Notes: generated from the sequence alone by a model not told the origin. A DNA stretch of 64,000 nucleotides from Kosakonia sp. H02 (GCA_030704225.1 CP131915.1:3782001-3846000), one strand, 5' to 3'. Numbered from the stretch's first letter, positions 1 to 9,559 are shown. Made by a program: numbers and translations.

Positions 1-340
1 AAAAAATGGTGCTGATAAAAACTCTCATTTCGCCGATTATTTTTGTTAACTATCTGATAAATAGTATTTTTATTCGTATAAGTAAAAACTTAAGCCATAA
101 AGCGAAGTGATCACAATGTTACCGGTAATTAAATACCTGTAAATATAATATTTAAAAATGATAATACAGTGGAGGTAGTGCTGTTATTGGAGTGGTTAAA
201 TAGTTTTATAACTAACGTAATTAATTTAGTAAATAGAATTCGCGGTATATTAAATACACGACGCCAGGATTAAAAAACAAAACGAAAAATAAATCCGTCA
301 CCGAATTCAAAGTTTTCAATTTTAGATGTGGAGTTTAATT
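1..340. other. AT-rich upstream region of the fumarate reductase gene
   Basis: No coding sequence is visible here. The stretch is much richer in A and T than the neighbouring genes and ends in the ribosome-binding site GGAG at 330-333. Response regulators of the CitB/DcuR family are known to bind A/T-rich sites, and one is encoded 4 kb away, so regulatory sites are plausible, but I cannot name a specific site. I found no good FNR box. Confidence 0.4.
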
Positions 341-3118
341 ATGACCAGCAACGAACGCATTCTCAGCCCTTTCACCTTGCCGAATGGCGCGGAACTGAAA
401 AACCGTTTGTTAATGGCACCCATGACCACCTGCACAGGTTATTTCGACGGTACCGTCAGCAGCGAGCTGGTGGAGTATTATCGTGCCCGCGCAGGTAGCA
501 TTGGCACCATTATTGTTGAGTGCTGTTTTGTCGATGACCTCGGGTTAGCCTTCCCGGGCGCCATTGGTATTGATAACGACGATAAAATCGCCGGGCTGGC
601 AAAAATCGCTGCCGCCATTCAGGGCGAAGGATCGAAAGCGGTTCTGCAAATTTATCACGGCGGCCGTATGGTGGAGCCGAAGCTGATTGGTGGCCGCACG
701 CCGATTGCGCCGAGCGCGATTGCCGCGCCGCGTGAAGGGGCGGCTATGCCGGTGGCGATGACCACCGCTGACGTAGAAGCCATGATCGGCAAGTTCGGCG
801 AAGCCGTTCGCCGCGCTATTCAGGCCGGTTTCGACGGTGTCGAAATTCACGGCGCTAATACTTACCTGATCCAGCAATTTTTCTCCCCCAACTCCAACCA
901 GCGTGATGATGAGTGGGGCGGCAGCCGCGATAACCGCGCGAAGTTCCCGCTGGCGGTGCTGGATATCACCCATAAAATGGCGCGTCAGTACGCTGACGAC
1001 GCGTTTATCATCGGTTACCGTTTCTCACCGGAAGAGCTGGAAGTGCCCGGCATCCGTTTCGACGACACGATGTTCTTGCTGGAAAAACTGGCGGCTCGCG
1101 GTGTGGACTATCTGCACTTCTCCCTCGGTGCGTCGTTGCGCTCGTCCATTAATGACACCACCGACCCAGCGCCGTTGATTAATAAATATTGTGCCATGCG
1201 CTCCGAAACGCTGGCGCAGGTTCCAATCATGGGCGTGGGCGGCATCGTTAATGCCGCTGATGCCGAAGAAGGCCTGGATCATGGCTACGACCTGATTGCC
1301 GTTGGTCGTGCCTGCATTGCCTACCCGGACTGGGCGGCGCGTATCGCCAATGGCGAAAATCTGGAGCTGTTTATCGACAGCACCCAGCGTGAAGCGCTGC
1401 ACATCCCCGAACCGCTGTGGCACTTCTCACTGGTAGAAGCCATGATCCGCGATATGAGCATGGGTGAAGCGAAATTCAAACCGGGGATGTTCGTCGAAAC
1501 GGTACAGGACGACAGCAATGAACTGGTGATTAACGTTAGCCTGGAAACCGATCGCATTGCCGATATCGCCCTGGCGTCTGGCCCGGCTGATAACGTTGAG
1601 TTTACCAGCAGCTTTGCCGAGATCCGCGGGCGCATTCTGGATGCGAACTCCCCGCATGTTGATGCCATCTCGGGGGCTACCAGCCAGAGCGAAGCGGTGA
1701 AAAAAGCCGTTTCCAAAGCGATGGTGAAATCGAGCAAAGCGCGAGTGGCAGAAGAGGGCGGCGATACCAGCGCGCCGAAAAATTACGATGTGGTGGTAGT
1801 CGGCAGCGGCGGCGCCGGTCTGGCGGCGGCTATTCAGGCTCATGACGAAGGTGCCAGCGTACTGATTGTTGAAAAAATGCCGTCCATCGGTGGTAACACC
1901 ATTAAAGCGTCTGCCGGTATGAACGCGGCAGAAACCCGCTTCCAGCGCGTGAAAGGTATTCAGGACAGTAAAGAGCTGTTTTATGCCGAAACCCTGAAAG
2001 GCGGCGGCGAGAAAAACAACCCGCAACTGCTGCGTCGCTTTGTTGAAAATGCCCCGGAAGCCATTGAATGGCTGGCGCGTCGCGGCATTATGCTTAACGA
2101 CATCACCACCACCGGTGGTATGAGCATTGACCGTACGCACCGTCCGCGTGATGGATCGGCGGTTGGCGGTTATCTGATTAGCGGCCTGGTGCGCAACGTC
2201 ACTAAACGCAACATTGATGTGATGCTGGATACCTCCGTTGAGGACATTCTGTTTGAACAAGGTGAAGTGCGCGGTGTACGTTTACTGACCGACGAGCAGG
2301 AAACCGTTAACGTGCAGGCGAAAAGCGTGATTGTGGCAACCGGTGGTTTCAGCGCCAACAGCGCGATGGTGGTGAAATACCGCCCGGATCTGGATGGTTT
2401 TGTGACCACCAACCACAAAGGCGCGACCGGCGGCGGTATCGCACTGCTGGAGCGTCTCGGTGCCGGTACGGTTGATATGGGTGAAATCCAGATCCACCCG
2501 ACCGTAGAGCAAAACACCTCGTATCTGATTTCCGAATCGATTCGCGGCGGCGGCGCCATCCTGGTCAGCCAGCAGGGCAACCGCTTCTTTAACGAGATGT
2601 CGACCCGCGATAAAGTCTCTGCGGCGATTATCGCGCTGCCGGAACACTATGCTTACATTGTGTTTGATGAGCATGTCCGGGCGAAAAACAAAGCGGCGGA
2701 TGAATACATCGCCCGCGGACTGGTAACCAGCGCCAGTTCACCGCGCGAGCTGGCGGATAAACTGGGCATCGATTATCACGCCTTCCTCGCAACGCTTGAA
2801 CGCTACAATGGTTTTGTAGAGAAACAGCACGATGATGACTTTGGCCGTACCACCGCGCTGCGTGCGCCGATTAACGAAGGCCCGTTCCACGCTATTCAGA
2901 TTGCGCCGGGCGTGCACCACACCATGGGCGGCGTGACCATCAACACCAATACCGAAGTGTTGAACACCGAACAGCAGGTGATTGCAGGTGCGTATGCGGC
3001 GGGTGAAGTGGTTGGCGGCCTGCATGGCGGCAACCGTATTGGCGGCAACGCCGTAGCCGATATCATTATTTTCGGCTCTCTGGCAGGGCACCAGGCCGCG
3101 ATGCGTGCCAAACAGTAA
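341..3118 (+). CDS. Soluble NADH:fumarate oxidoreductase (OYE-FMN_bind-FAD fusion)
   Basis: This enzyme is predicted to reduce fumarate to succinate with NADH in the cytoplasm; there is no signal peptide. Three modules are visible: an old-yellow-enzyme-like NADH:flavin oxidoreductase barrel (about residues 5-370), an FMN-binding domain with the flavinylation motif DAISGAT at 441-447 where Thr447 would carry covalent FMN, and a fumarate-reductase-type FAD domain from about 480 with the dinucleotide motif GSGGAG. The same three-domain architecture is known for the cytoplasmic fumarate reductase of Klebsiella pneumoniae. The start at 341 is preferred over an in-frame ATG at 326 because GGAG lies 7 bases upstream of it; this gives 925 residues. 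The next gene encodes the matching flavin transferase. Confidence 0.9.
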   Translation: MTSNERILSPFTLPNGAELKNRLLMAPMTTCTGYFDGTVSSELVEYYRARAGSIGTIIVECCFVDDLGLAFPGAIGIDNDDKIAGLAKIAAAIQGEGSKAVLQIYHGGRMVEPKLIGGRTPIAPSAIAAPREGAAMPVAMTTADVEAMIGKFGEAVRRAIQAGFDGVEIHGANTYLIQQFFSPNSNQRDDEWGGSRDNRAKFPLAVLDITHKMARQYADDAFIIGYRFSPEELEVPGIRFDDTMFLLEKLAARGVDYLHFSLGASLRSSINDTTDPAPLINKYCAMRSETLAQVPIMGVGGIVNAADAEEGLDHGYDLIAVGRACIAYPDWAARIANGENLELFIDSTQREALHIPEPLWHFSLVEAMIRDMSMGEAKFKPGMFVETVQDDSNELVINVSLETDRIADIALASGPADNVEFTSSFAEIRGRILDANSPHVDAISGATSQSEAVKKAVSKAMVKSSKARVAEEGGDTSAPKNYDVVVVGSGGAGLAAAIQAHDEGASVLIVEKMPSIGGNTIKASAGMNAAETRFQRVKGIQDSKELFYAETLKGGGEKNNPQLLRRFVENAPEAIEWLARRGIMLNDITTTGGMSIDRTHRPRDGSAVGGYLISGLVRNVTKRNIDVMLDTSVEDILFEQGEVRGVRLLTDEQETVNVQAKSVIVATGGFSANSAMVVKYRPDLDGFVTTNHKGATGGGIALLERLGAGTVDMGEIQIHPTVEQNTSYLISESIRGGGAILVSQQGNRFFNEMSTRDKVSAAIIALPEHYAYIVFDEHVRAKNKAADEYIARGLVTSASSPRELADKLGIDYHAFLATLERYNGFVEKQHDDDFGRTTALRAPINEGPFHAIQIAPGVHHTMGGVTINTNTEVLNTEQQVIAGAYAAGEVVGGLHGGNRIGGNAVADIIIFGSLAGHQAAMRAKQ

Positions 3119-3126
3119 GTAAAAAG

Positions 3127-3189
3127 TGCCGGATGGCGCGTTATCAGCTACTCCTCCCCCAGGACTGATAAGCGAAGCGCCATCCGGCA
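3127..3189. repeat. Paired REP-like palindrome
   Basis: Perfect 13-base inverted arms (TGCCGGATGGCGC at 3127-3139 and its complement at 3177-3189) flank a 37-base spacer. The arm matches the REP/BIME core found between enterobacterial genes. It lies between the fumarate reductase and apbE and could stabilise the upstream mRNA end. Confidence 0.85.
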
Positions 3190-3209
3190 ATGAGCACAGG
3201 TGCACCAAC

Positions 3210-3242
3210 GCCGGATGGCGGCTACCGCCTTATCCGGCCTAC
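3210..3242. repeat. REP element
   Basis: A single REP hairpin reading GCCGGATGGCGG, a short loop, then CCTTATCCGGC. It forms a small BIME-like cluster with the paired element 20 bases upstream and ends just before the ribosome-binding site of apbE. Confidence 0.85.
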
Positions 3243-3268
3243 AAAAGATGTGCCAAAAGGAGTACGCC

Positions 3269-4231
3269 ATGTCCGATAACCCTGTCTGGAGCTACTCTGC
3301 CGTACTGATGGGTTCGCCCATTCTGCTCAAACTGTTTTCCCACGACGACGCCCTCGCATCCCGCGTTTTTTCGCTGATCAAACGCTACGAAGACCTGTTC
3401 ACCGTTAACCGCGCACACTCCCAGGTGATGGACATCAACCACGCCGCAGGCAGGCATCCGGTGGTCGTCAGCCGCCCGGTATTTGAGCTCATCAAATGCG
3501 CCAAAGCCGCCAGCATGGTTCCTGATAGCGCCTTTAACCTGGCCATTGGCCCACTGGTTAAGCTGTGGCGCATCGGTTTCAAAGGCGATAGCGTTCCGCC
3601 CGCCGATGAAATAGCCGCGCGGCTACGTATCACGCATGTGCAGGATGTTATCCTCGACGATACCGCCGGAAGTGTTTTTCTTGCGCAGGCGGGAATGGAG
3701 ATCGATCTGGGTGCCATCGCCAAAGGTTTTATTGCCGATCGGGTGCGGGATTATCTGCATCGAGAGGGGATTCACGACGGGCTTATTAATCTTGGCGGCA
3801 ACGTGCAGACGCTCGGTTCCCCGCAAGGACAGTGGACTATTGGCGTGAAAAAGCCGTTTGCCGACGCCGACGCGTTAGTTGGCTCCATTGAGGTGGTGAA
3901 CAAATCGGTGGTGACATCCGGCACTTATGAGCGCTATTTCGAACAGGATGGCAAACGCTGGCACCATATCCTCGATCCGCGTAGCGGCTACCCGCTGGAT
4001 AACGAACTCGACAGTGTGACCATTATTTCCACCGACTCTCTCGACGGCGATATCTGGACCACACTTCTTTTCGGGCTTGGGGTGGAAAAAGGCGGCGCAC
4101 TGCTGAAACAGCGCGACGATATCGAGGCGATTTTCGTCACCAAAAACCGCGAAATCATCCTCTCCTCACAGCGCCAGTTCCGCTTTACCCTTCTCGATGC
4201 CCGCTACCGGCTTACTGACAATACTGCTTAA
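3269..4231 (+). CDS. apbE: FAD:protein FMN transferase, ApbE family
   Basis: ApbE proteins cleave FAD and attach FMN through a phosphoester bond to a Thr or Ser in FMN_bind domains. The family segments EIDLGAIAKGFIADRV, INLGGNVQTLG and the C-terminal HHILDPRSGYP are all visible. The start at 3269 follows AAAAGGAG and gives 320 residues. Earlier in-frame starts would run through a REP element. Unlike exported ApbE there is no lipoprotein signal, which fits a cytoplasmic client; the obvious client is the DAISGAT motif of the preceding gene. The 3' end overlaps the convergent response regulator by 20 bases. Confidence 0.93.
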   Translation: MSDNPVWSYSAVLMGSPILLKLFSHDDALASRVFSLIKRYEDLFTVNRAHSQVMDINHAAGRHPVVVSRPVFELIKCAKAASMVPDSAFNLAIGPLVKLWRIGFKGDSVPPADEIAARLRITHVQDVILDDTAGSVFLAQAGMEIDLGAIAKGFIADRVRDYLHREGIHDGLINLGGNVQTLGSPQGQWTIGVKKPFADADALVGSIEVVNKSVVTSGTYERYFEQDGKRWHHILDPRSGYPLDNELDSVTIISTDSLDGDIWTTLLFGLGVEKGGALLKQRDDIEAIFVTKNREIILSSQRQFRFTLLDARYRLTDNTA

Positions 4232-4931
4232 GCAGGCCGTATTGCTCGGCAATGAGTTGGTAGCGGTACACCGGACGACCGGTTGCGCCGTAGTGAATGG
4301 TGGTATAGAGAATATTAATCTGTGCCAGCCAAATCAGGTACTTACGGCAGGAAACGCGGGAGATATTGACAGCGTTTGCCAGCTCATCGGTCGAAAACTC
4401 GATTCCTGGATGGGCATCAATCCACTGGCAAATAGTGCGTAAGGTCTGCGCCGTTAACCCCTTCGGCAACCGGCGCGTATCGGCCACTTCCGGCGCACCG
4501 CCGTGCAACAGCTTGTCAACATCGGACTGCTCATAATAGGGGCGGGCTTCCATCAGCCTGCGTTTTTCGCGCCAGCTGGTGAGCGCCTCTTCAAAACGCG
4601 GGAACTGGAACGGCTTGATTAAGTAATCCACCACGCCGTAATGCAATGATGTCTGGATAGTGGCGGCATCGGCGGATGAGGTGATCATAATCACGTCGAT
4701 AGCGCGACCGCTGGCGCGAATGGTCGGCAGTAAATCCAGGCCGCTGTCCTGCTGCATATAGACATCCAGCAACACAAGGTCGATTTCACGCCCTGGATCG
4801 TTAATCATCTCCTCGGCCTGGTGCAGTGTCGACGCCGTGCCGCAGCACTGAAAACCGGCTATCTGCGCCACATACATGCGGTTCAGCTCGGCTACCATGG
4901 CATCATCGTCAACTATTAATACATTTATCAC
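4212..4931 (-). CDS. Response regulator, CitB/DcuR family
   Basis: This is the transcriptional output partner of the adjacent sensor kinase. An N-terminal receiver domain shows the acidic pocket (IVDDD), phospho-acceptor Asp56 in LLDVYM, a Thr84 switch residue and Lys106 in LIKPF. The C-terminal half, about residues 155-235, has the helix-turn-helix typical of CitB/DcuR regulators (STDELANAVNISRVSCRKYL). The gene overlaps the kinase gene by 4 bases (ATGA), so translation is probably coupled. The likely target is the facing fumarate reductase-apbE pair, which is an inference from position. Confidence 0.9.
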   Translation of the reverse strand: MINVLIVDDDAMVAELNRMYVAQIAGFQCCGTASTLHQAEEMINDPGREIDLVLLDVYMQQDSGLDLLPTIRASGRAIDVIMITSSADAATIQTSLHYGVVDYLIKPFQFPRFEEALTSWREKRRLMEARPYYEQSDVDKLLHGGAPEVADTRRLPKGLTAQTLRTICQWIDAHPGIEFSTDELANAVNISRVSCRKYLIWLAQINILYTTIHYGATGRPVYRYQLIAEQYGLLKQYCQ

Positions 4932-6544
4932 GCGGTCTTCCTTTCACTATCCCAGGGGAGGTGGACAAAAAATTGGGTAAACACACTGGGTTCAGACTCA
5001 ACGGTAATGGTGCCGCCCAGTTCAGTCAGTTGTTGGCTGGCAAGGAACAGGCCGACTCCACGGTTATCACCTTTGGTGGAAAAACCTTTACGGAAAATCA
5101 CCTCGATATGGTCTGGCGCAATGCCTGGCCCATCGTCGCTGACTTCGCCCGACAGCCAGCCGTCCTGATAGTGCAGCAGCAGGCTGACTTCACCTTCCGG
5201 CTGGTCGCTCATCGCGTCCAGCGCATTCTCAATCAGATTTCCCAGCACCGTGACCAGCACGGTGACCTGTTTCTCATTCGGGTTATCCGGCACCTGGCTA
5301 TCATCCGCCAGCGTCAGGGTGTAGCCGCGCTCTTTCGCCCGGTTGATTTTGCCTAACAGGAAACCCGCCACCACCGGCGATTTGATGCGGTGCTGAATGG
5401 CACCAATATCGCTCTGGTAATTCTGCGCCGTTTGCAGCACATACTCCTCAAGCTTGTCATAACGTTTCATATTCAGCAGACCGAGGATCACATGCAATTT
5501 ATTCATAAATTCATGAGAGGTGGTGCGCAAGGCATCGACATAATTCACCATGCCGTCCAGCCGTTGCAGCAACTGGCTGACTTCGGTTTTATCGCGAAAC
5601 GTGCTGATAGCACCAATAATGCTCTCCTGGCTGCGTACCGGTACGGTGTTACTCAACAGCAGCAGGCCGTTACACCCCAGCTCCCGGTCATAAATCGGCA
5701 CACCGGTTTGCAGCACTTCCCGCAGATCCGCCAGTAAAGGCTCATGGCCCGCCATTTGCGTGGCCGCATTGCTGAGTAGCATCCGCCGCCCGGCATGGTT
5801 TAACAGCGTGACGCGTCCATCGGCATCCACCGCCATCACGCCCTCTTTTAAGGATTGCAGCATCGCCTGGCGCTGCTTGAATTGGGCGGAAATCTCGTGC
5901 GGCTCCAGCCCCAGCAAAATACGTTTTAACACCCGCACCACTTGCCAGACGCCAAGCGACCCCATCAGCGCGCTGAACAACAAGATAACCATCGCCGCCT
6001 GGCGGCTGCGGCCCACCTGTTCATCCACTTTGCTCAGCGAGATGCCCACCACCACCACGCCAATTTGCTGGTAGCGTTCATCGTACACCGGGGTAAAGAC
6101 ACGCAGCGCCGGCGCCAGCACGCCATGATTGACGGCGATATTCTCTTTGCCCTTTAACGCCGGCTGCAAATCGTCACCAATAAAGTTCTGCCCGATGATC
6201 CCGGCATTCGGATGCGAATAGCGAATGCCCTGCATATTGGTCACTACCGCGTATAACAAATCGTTACGCGCGGCCACCGCCTGCGCCAGCGGCTGAATAA
6301 TGTTGCTGTTGGGCGGCAATAACAGCCCGCGTTTGATGTCGGGGGCATCGGCAAGGGTGCGCGCCACCGCCAGCGCCGTCTCTTTTACGCCGTCGCGCGT
6401 GGCGTTGCTTATCTGCCAGAACCACAGGCCGCACGCCAGAAGCAGCACCGAGCCAGTAACGCTGCATACCATCAGCGTCACCGTGGTGCCGAACTTCATA
6501 GGGCGTTTGCGTGGTTTTGCCGCTGGGGGCGCTAAGTCAGTCAT
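4928..6544 (-). CDS. Membrane sensor histidine kinase, CitA/DcuS family
   Basis: This is a predicted inner-membrane kinase for citrate or C4-dicarboxylates. Transmembrane segments lie at about residues 20-44 and 182-205 and enclose a periplasmic sensory domain. That domain keeps residues used by DcuS-type sensors for ligand binding: His111 in YSHP and Arg148 in ALRVFTPVYD. A PAS domain follows at about 225-320, then the phospho-acceptor His344 in SHEFMNKLH, the N box GNLIENALDAM and the ATP lid DDGPGI. The length of 538 residues is usual for the family. Fumarate is the attractive signal, since a fumarate reductase gene is close by. Confidence 0.9.
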   Translation of the reverse strand: MTDLAPPAAKPRKRPMKFGTTVTLMVCSVTGSVLLLACGLWFWQISNATRDGVKETALAVARTLADAPDIKRGLLLPPNSNIIQPLAQAVAARNDLLYAVVTNMQGIRYSHPNAGIIGQNFIGDDLQPALKGKENIAVNHGVLAPALRVFTPVYDERYQQIGVVVVGISLSKVDEQVGRSRQAAMVILLFSALMGSLGVWQVVRVLKRILLGLEPHEISAQFKQRQAMLQSLKEGVMAVDADGRVTLLNHAGRRMLLSNAATQMAGHEPLLADLREVLQTGVPIYDRELGCNGLLLLSNTVPVRSQESIIGAISTFRDKTEVSQLLQRLDGMVNYVDALRTTSHEFMNKLHVILGLLNMKRYDKLEEYVLQTAQNYQSDIGAIQHRIKSPVVAGFLLGKINRAKERGYTLTLADDSQVPDNPNEKQVTVLVTVLGNLIENALDAMSDQPEGEVSLLLHYQDGWLSGEVSDDGPGIAPDHIEVIFRKGFSTKGDNRGVGLFLASQQLTELGGTITVESEPSVFTQFFVHLPWDSERKTA

Positions 6545-6718
6545 GCCAAACCCGAATCATTATAAAGAAGGGGGTATTATCACCGATGAGGGCGGTTTCA
6601 TAAAGCAGCGTTATGAATCGCGATGCCGGGAGCGGAACCGGGAAGCGTGACCCCATTCGCAGGTATGGGAAATAAATACCCTTATAGTGTGTATGGAACC
6701 TTTAAAAAGGAGCAGTGT

Positions 6719-7633
6719 ATGAGCAGTAAGCCAAACGGTTCAATGACAGAACGCCGCAACAGCCGCACCCACGATATCGACCGCCTTACCACCCTGGATA
6801 TGCTTACCCTTATCCATCAGGAAGAGAAATATGTTAAGCAGGCAATAGCGGACTGCCTGCCAGCTATTGCCCGGCTGGTGGATAATGCCAGCGCGACACT
6901 CCACCACGATGGCCGGGTGGTGTTAGTCGGTGCAGGCGCCTCAGGGCAGGCGGCATTGCAAACCGCCCGCGATTTTGCGCCGGATACCCATCACCGGGTA
7001 ATCGGTCTGATGGCCGGCGGTGCGCAAGCACAGATGGCTGAGCAGGCGCGCGCAGCGGCGGATTATGCCCGCGGGATGGCGGATTTGCAGGCCATTGAAT
7101 TCAGCCCACGCGACATGCTGGTGGCCGTCTCCGTCAGCGGTAAAACACCGTGGACCAACGGGGCGCTGCGCCATGCGTGGTCCGTCGGCGCGCGGGTCGC
7201 GCTGCTGACCCGCAGCCGGGAGAGTGAAGCTGCGCAAATCGCGGATATCGTGCTGGTAGCCGATACCGGCGCCGAAGTGGTGAGCGGTTTTAGCGAGCCA
7301 AAAGCCCGTCAGGCGCAGGTGCAGATCCTCAACATGCTGGCAACCGGTCTGGCCATTCGCACCGGTCGGGTGTACAGCAATTTGCGCGTGGATTTACAGC
7401 CGGCCAGTGTTCATTGGGTCGAGCGGCAGATTGCCGTGGTGATGGCCGCTACCGATTGTTCCCGTGAGCAAGCAAAAAGCGCCCTGGCGCAGGGAAATCA
7501 TCACTGTCGCACCGCCATTTTAATGCTGCTTACCGGGCTGGATGCCGCGCACGCCCAGGCGCTGCTGGCGGAAAATAATGGTCATTTGCGCGTCGCGCTA
7601 AACGATGCGCAAGCGCAATTTGCCGGGCTGTAA
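6719..7633 (+). CDS. MurQ-like SIS-domain protein lacking both catalytic glutamates
   Basis: The 304-residue protein follows the MurQ (N-acetylmuramic acid 6-phosphate etherase) fold along its whole length: LVGAGASG sugar-phosphate loop, VSVSGKTPWTNGAL, ILNMLATGLAIRTGRVYSNL, and a C-terminal helical segment. The start at 6719 follows AAAAAGGAG; earlier starts have no such site. Aligned by eye with E. coli MurQ, catalytic Glu83 falls on Arg (TARDF instead of ASECP) and Glu114 on Ala (AAADY instead of GAEDS). It is therefore probably not a MurNAc-6-P etherase; it may be a sugar-phosphate sensor or have another activity. No cell-wall recycling genes are nearby. Confidence 0.75.
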   Translation: MSSKPNGSMTERRNSRTHDIDRLTTLDMLTLIHQEEKYVKQAIADCLPAIARLVDNASATLHHDGRVVLVGAGASGQAALQTARDFAPDTHHRVIGLMAGGAQAQMAEQARAAADYARGMADLQAIEFSPRDMLVAVSVSGKTPWTNGALRHAWSVGARVALLTRSRESEAAQIADIVLVADTGAEVVSGFSEPKARQAQVQILNMLATGLAIRTGRVYSNLRVDLQPASVHWVERQIAVVMAATDCSREQAKSALAQGNHHCRTAILMLLTGLDAAHAQALLAENNGHLRVALNDAQAQFAGL

Positions 7634-7640
7634 TTCCCCG

Positions 7641-7667
7641 TTATCGGCCACTATTTGCGGCCGATAA
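7641..7667 (+). terminator. Rho-independent terminator after the MurQ-like gene
   Basis: Perfect 9-base arms, TTATCGGCC and GGCCGATAA, enclose a 9-base loop. A T-rich run, CTTTTTATTT, begins eight bases downstream of the hairpin. It starts 8 bases after the stop codon. Confidence 0.75.
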
Positions 7668-7840
7668 TGTCTGTCTTTTTATTTCGCATTTTTTCATAGC
7701 CGCCATTTATTATTTCAGCGTCTTCAGATAAATCCCGCCAGAATTAATTCCACACACTGTTTGCTATTACTTTTTTTAATTAAAAAAAGCAGCGAAATAA
7801 GGGGGATAAAATTTATTAATTTTGTGAATGATATTTTAAA

Positions 7841-7860
7841 TTAACGTAAAATTGCGTTAA
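7841..7860. promoter_or_regulatory. Palindrome upstream of mqo
   Basis: TTAACG and CGTTAA face each other across 8 bases in the AT-rich region 45 bases before the mqo start. It could be an operator, but no regulator can be named from it. The rest of 7668-7904 holds no gene. Confidence 0.35.
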
Positions 7861-7904
7861 TATCCGTTCCCACGAATCACTCGCTGTTATGTAACCTAAT
7901 AATT

Positions 7905-9554
7905 ATGCCTGCAATCAAAAAGACAATTATTACCCTGAGCGCTGTCGCGATGCTCGTCAGCACTGCGACCAGCGCATGGGCACAAGAGAACCAAAAAACC
8001 GATTTCCTGCTGATTGGCGGCGGTATCATGAGCGCCTCCCTCGGCACCTGGCTGCAAGAGCTGCAACCGGAGTGGAAACAGGTGATGGTCGAGAAACTCG
8101 ATGGTGTCGCACTGGAGTCGTCAAACGGCTGGAATAACGCCGGCACTGGTCACTCTGCCAATATGGAATTGAACTATACGCCGCAGCGTGCAGACGGTTC
8201 TATTGATGTCAGCAAGGCGCTGGAAATTAACGAACAGTTTATGATTTCCCGTCAGTTCTGGTCGTCTCAGGTCAAACGCGGCGTGTTGAATAATCCACAC
8301 GCGTTTATTAATTCCACGCCGCATATGAGCTTTGTGTGGGGCGATAATGTGGATTACCTGGCAAAACGTTATGCTGCGCTGCAACAAACCACGCTTTTCC
8401 AGGGAATGAAATTCTCCACCGATCATCAACAAATTAAGCAGTGGGCGCCGCTGGTCATGGAAGGGCGCGATCCGCAGCAGAAAGTGGCGGCGACCTGGAC
8501 CCCGGTCGGTACCGATGTCAATTACGGTGAAATTACCCGCCAGTTAGTCGGTAGCCTGAAAAAAAGTAAAAACTTTTCCCTGCAAACCTCCTCTGAAGTG
8601 ACCGATTTTAAACGCAATGCCGATAACTCCTGGCATGTGACGATTAAAGATGTGAAAAGCGGCGATGAGCACACTATCGACGCAAAATATGTCTTTATCG
8701 GTGCTGGCGGTGGCGCGCTGAAGTTACTGCAAAAAACCGGCATCCCGGAAGCGGACAACTATGCGGGCTTCCCGGTGGGTGGCTCCTTCCTGATGACGGA
8801 AAACCCGGCAATCACCAGCGTGCACCAGCAGAAAGTCTACGGTCAGGCTTCCGTGGGCGCGCCGCCGATGTCCGTTCCGCATATCGATGCGCGTTTTATT
8901 GACGGTAAACGCGTGGTGCTGTTCGGGCCGTTCGCAACGTTCTCGACCAAGTTCCTGAAAAACGGCTCCTTCTTTGATCTGTTAAGCACCACGACCACCA
9001 GCAACGTTATGCCCATGACCCATGTCGGTCTGGATAACTTTGATCTGGTGAAATACCTGGTCGGCCAGGTGATGCTGAGCGATGACGACCGCTTCGAGGC
9101 GCTGAAAGAGTACTATCCGCAAGCGCGTAAAGAGGACTGGAAACTTATCCAGGCCGGTCAGCGCGTACAGATAATCAAAAAAGATGAAGACAAAGGCGGC
9201 GTGCTGAAACTTGGCACCGAAGTGGTAGTCGATCAGCCTAAAACCCTCTCGGCGCTGCTGGGCGCATCGCCGGGCGCATCAACCGCCGCCCCGATTGCGC
9301 TGAACGTCATCAAGAAGATGTTCCCGGCGCAGTTCAACTCGCCGCAGTGGCAGAGCAAGATCAAAGCGATCGTGCCGAGCTACGGCCAGAAGATGAACGG
9401 TAACGTCGCGCTGACGCAGCAAGTCTGGGATGACACTGCCGCCACGCTGCAACTGACTAAGCCGCCGGTCATTCAGATGAAAGACCCGGCGCCTGCTGAA
9501 GAACCGGCAGAGCCGAAAACGGAAAACGCGCCTCAGCACGATATGGCGCTGTAA
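7905..9554 (+). CDS. mqo: Malate:quinone oxidoreductase
   Basis: Mqo is a membrane-associated FAD enzyme that oxidises malate to oxaloacetate and passes electrons to the quinone pool. The 549-residue protein matches E. coli Mqo closely in recalled segments: the FAD motif LLIGGGIMSASLG, ESSNGWNNAGTGHSA, WAPLVMEGRDPQQKVAAT, and GASPGASTAAPI. As in E. coli, an N-terminal signal-like segment (about residues 1-26, ending SAWA) precedes the FAD motif. The start codon has no strong ribosome-binding site. The proline- and glutamate-rich C-terminal tail is variable in the family. Confidence 0.95.
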   Translation: MPAIKKTIITLSAVAMLVSTATSAWAQENQKTDFLLIGGGIMSASLGTWLQELQPEWKQVMVEKLDGVALESSNGWNNAGTGHSANMELNYTPQRADGSIDVSKALEINEQFMISRQFWSSQVKRGVLNNPHAFINSTPHMSFVWGDNVDYLAKRYAALQQTTLFQGMKFSTDHQQIKQWAPLVMEGRDPQQKVAATWTPVGTDVNYGEITRQLVGSLKKSKNFSLQTSSEVTDFKRNADNSWHVTIKDVKSGDEHTIDAKYVFIGAGGGALKLLQKTGIPEADNYAGFPVGGSFLMTENPAITSVHQQKVYGQASVGAPPMSVPHIDARFIDGKRVVLFGPFATFSTKFLKNGSFFDLLSTTTTSNVMPMTHVGLDNFDLVKYLVGQVMLSDDDRFEALKEYYPQARKEDWKLIQAGQRVQIIKKDEDKGGVLKLGTEVVVDQPKTLSALLGASPGASTAAPIALNVIKKMFPAQFNSPQWQSKIKAIVPSYGQKMNGNVALTQQVWDDTAATLQLTKPPVIQMKDPAPAEEPAEPKTENAPQHDMAL

Positions 9555-9559
9555 AAGAG

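Noticed and set aside
326..340. Upstream ATG as start of the fumarate reductase
   Set aside because: The GGAG ribosome-binding site lies inside these codons and serves the ATG at 341.
3127..3242. CRISPR-like repeat cluster
   Set aside because: The repeats are REP palindromes, few in number, unequal in spacing, and match the known enterobacterial REP core.
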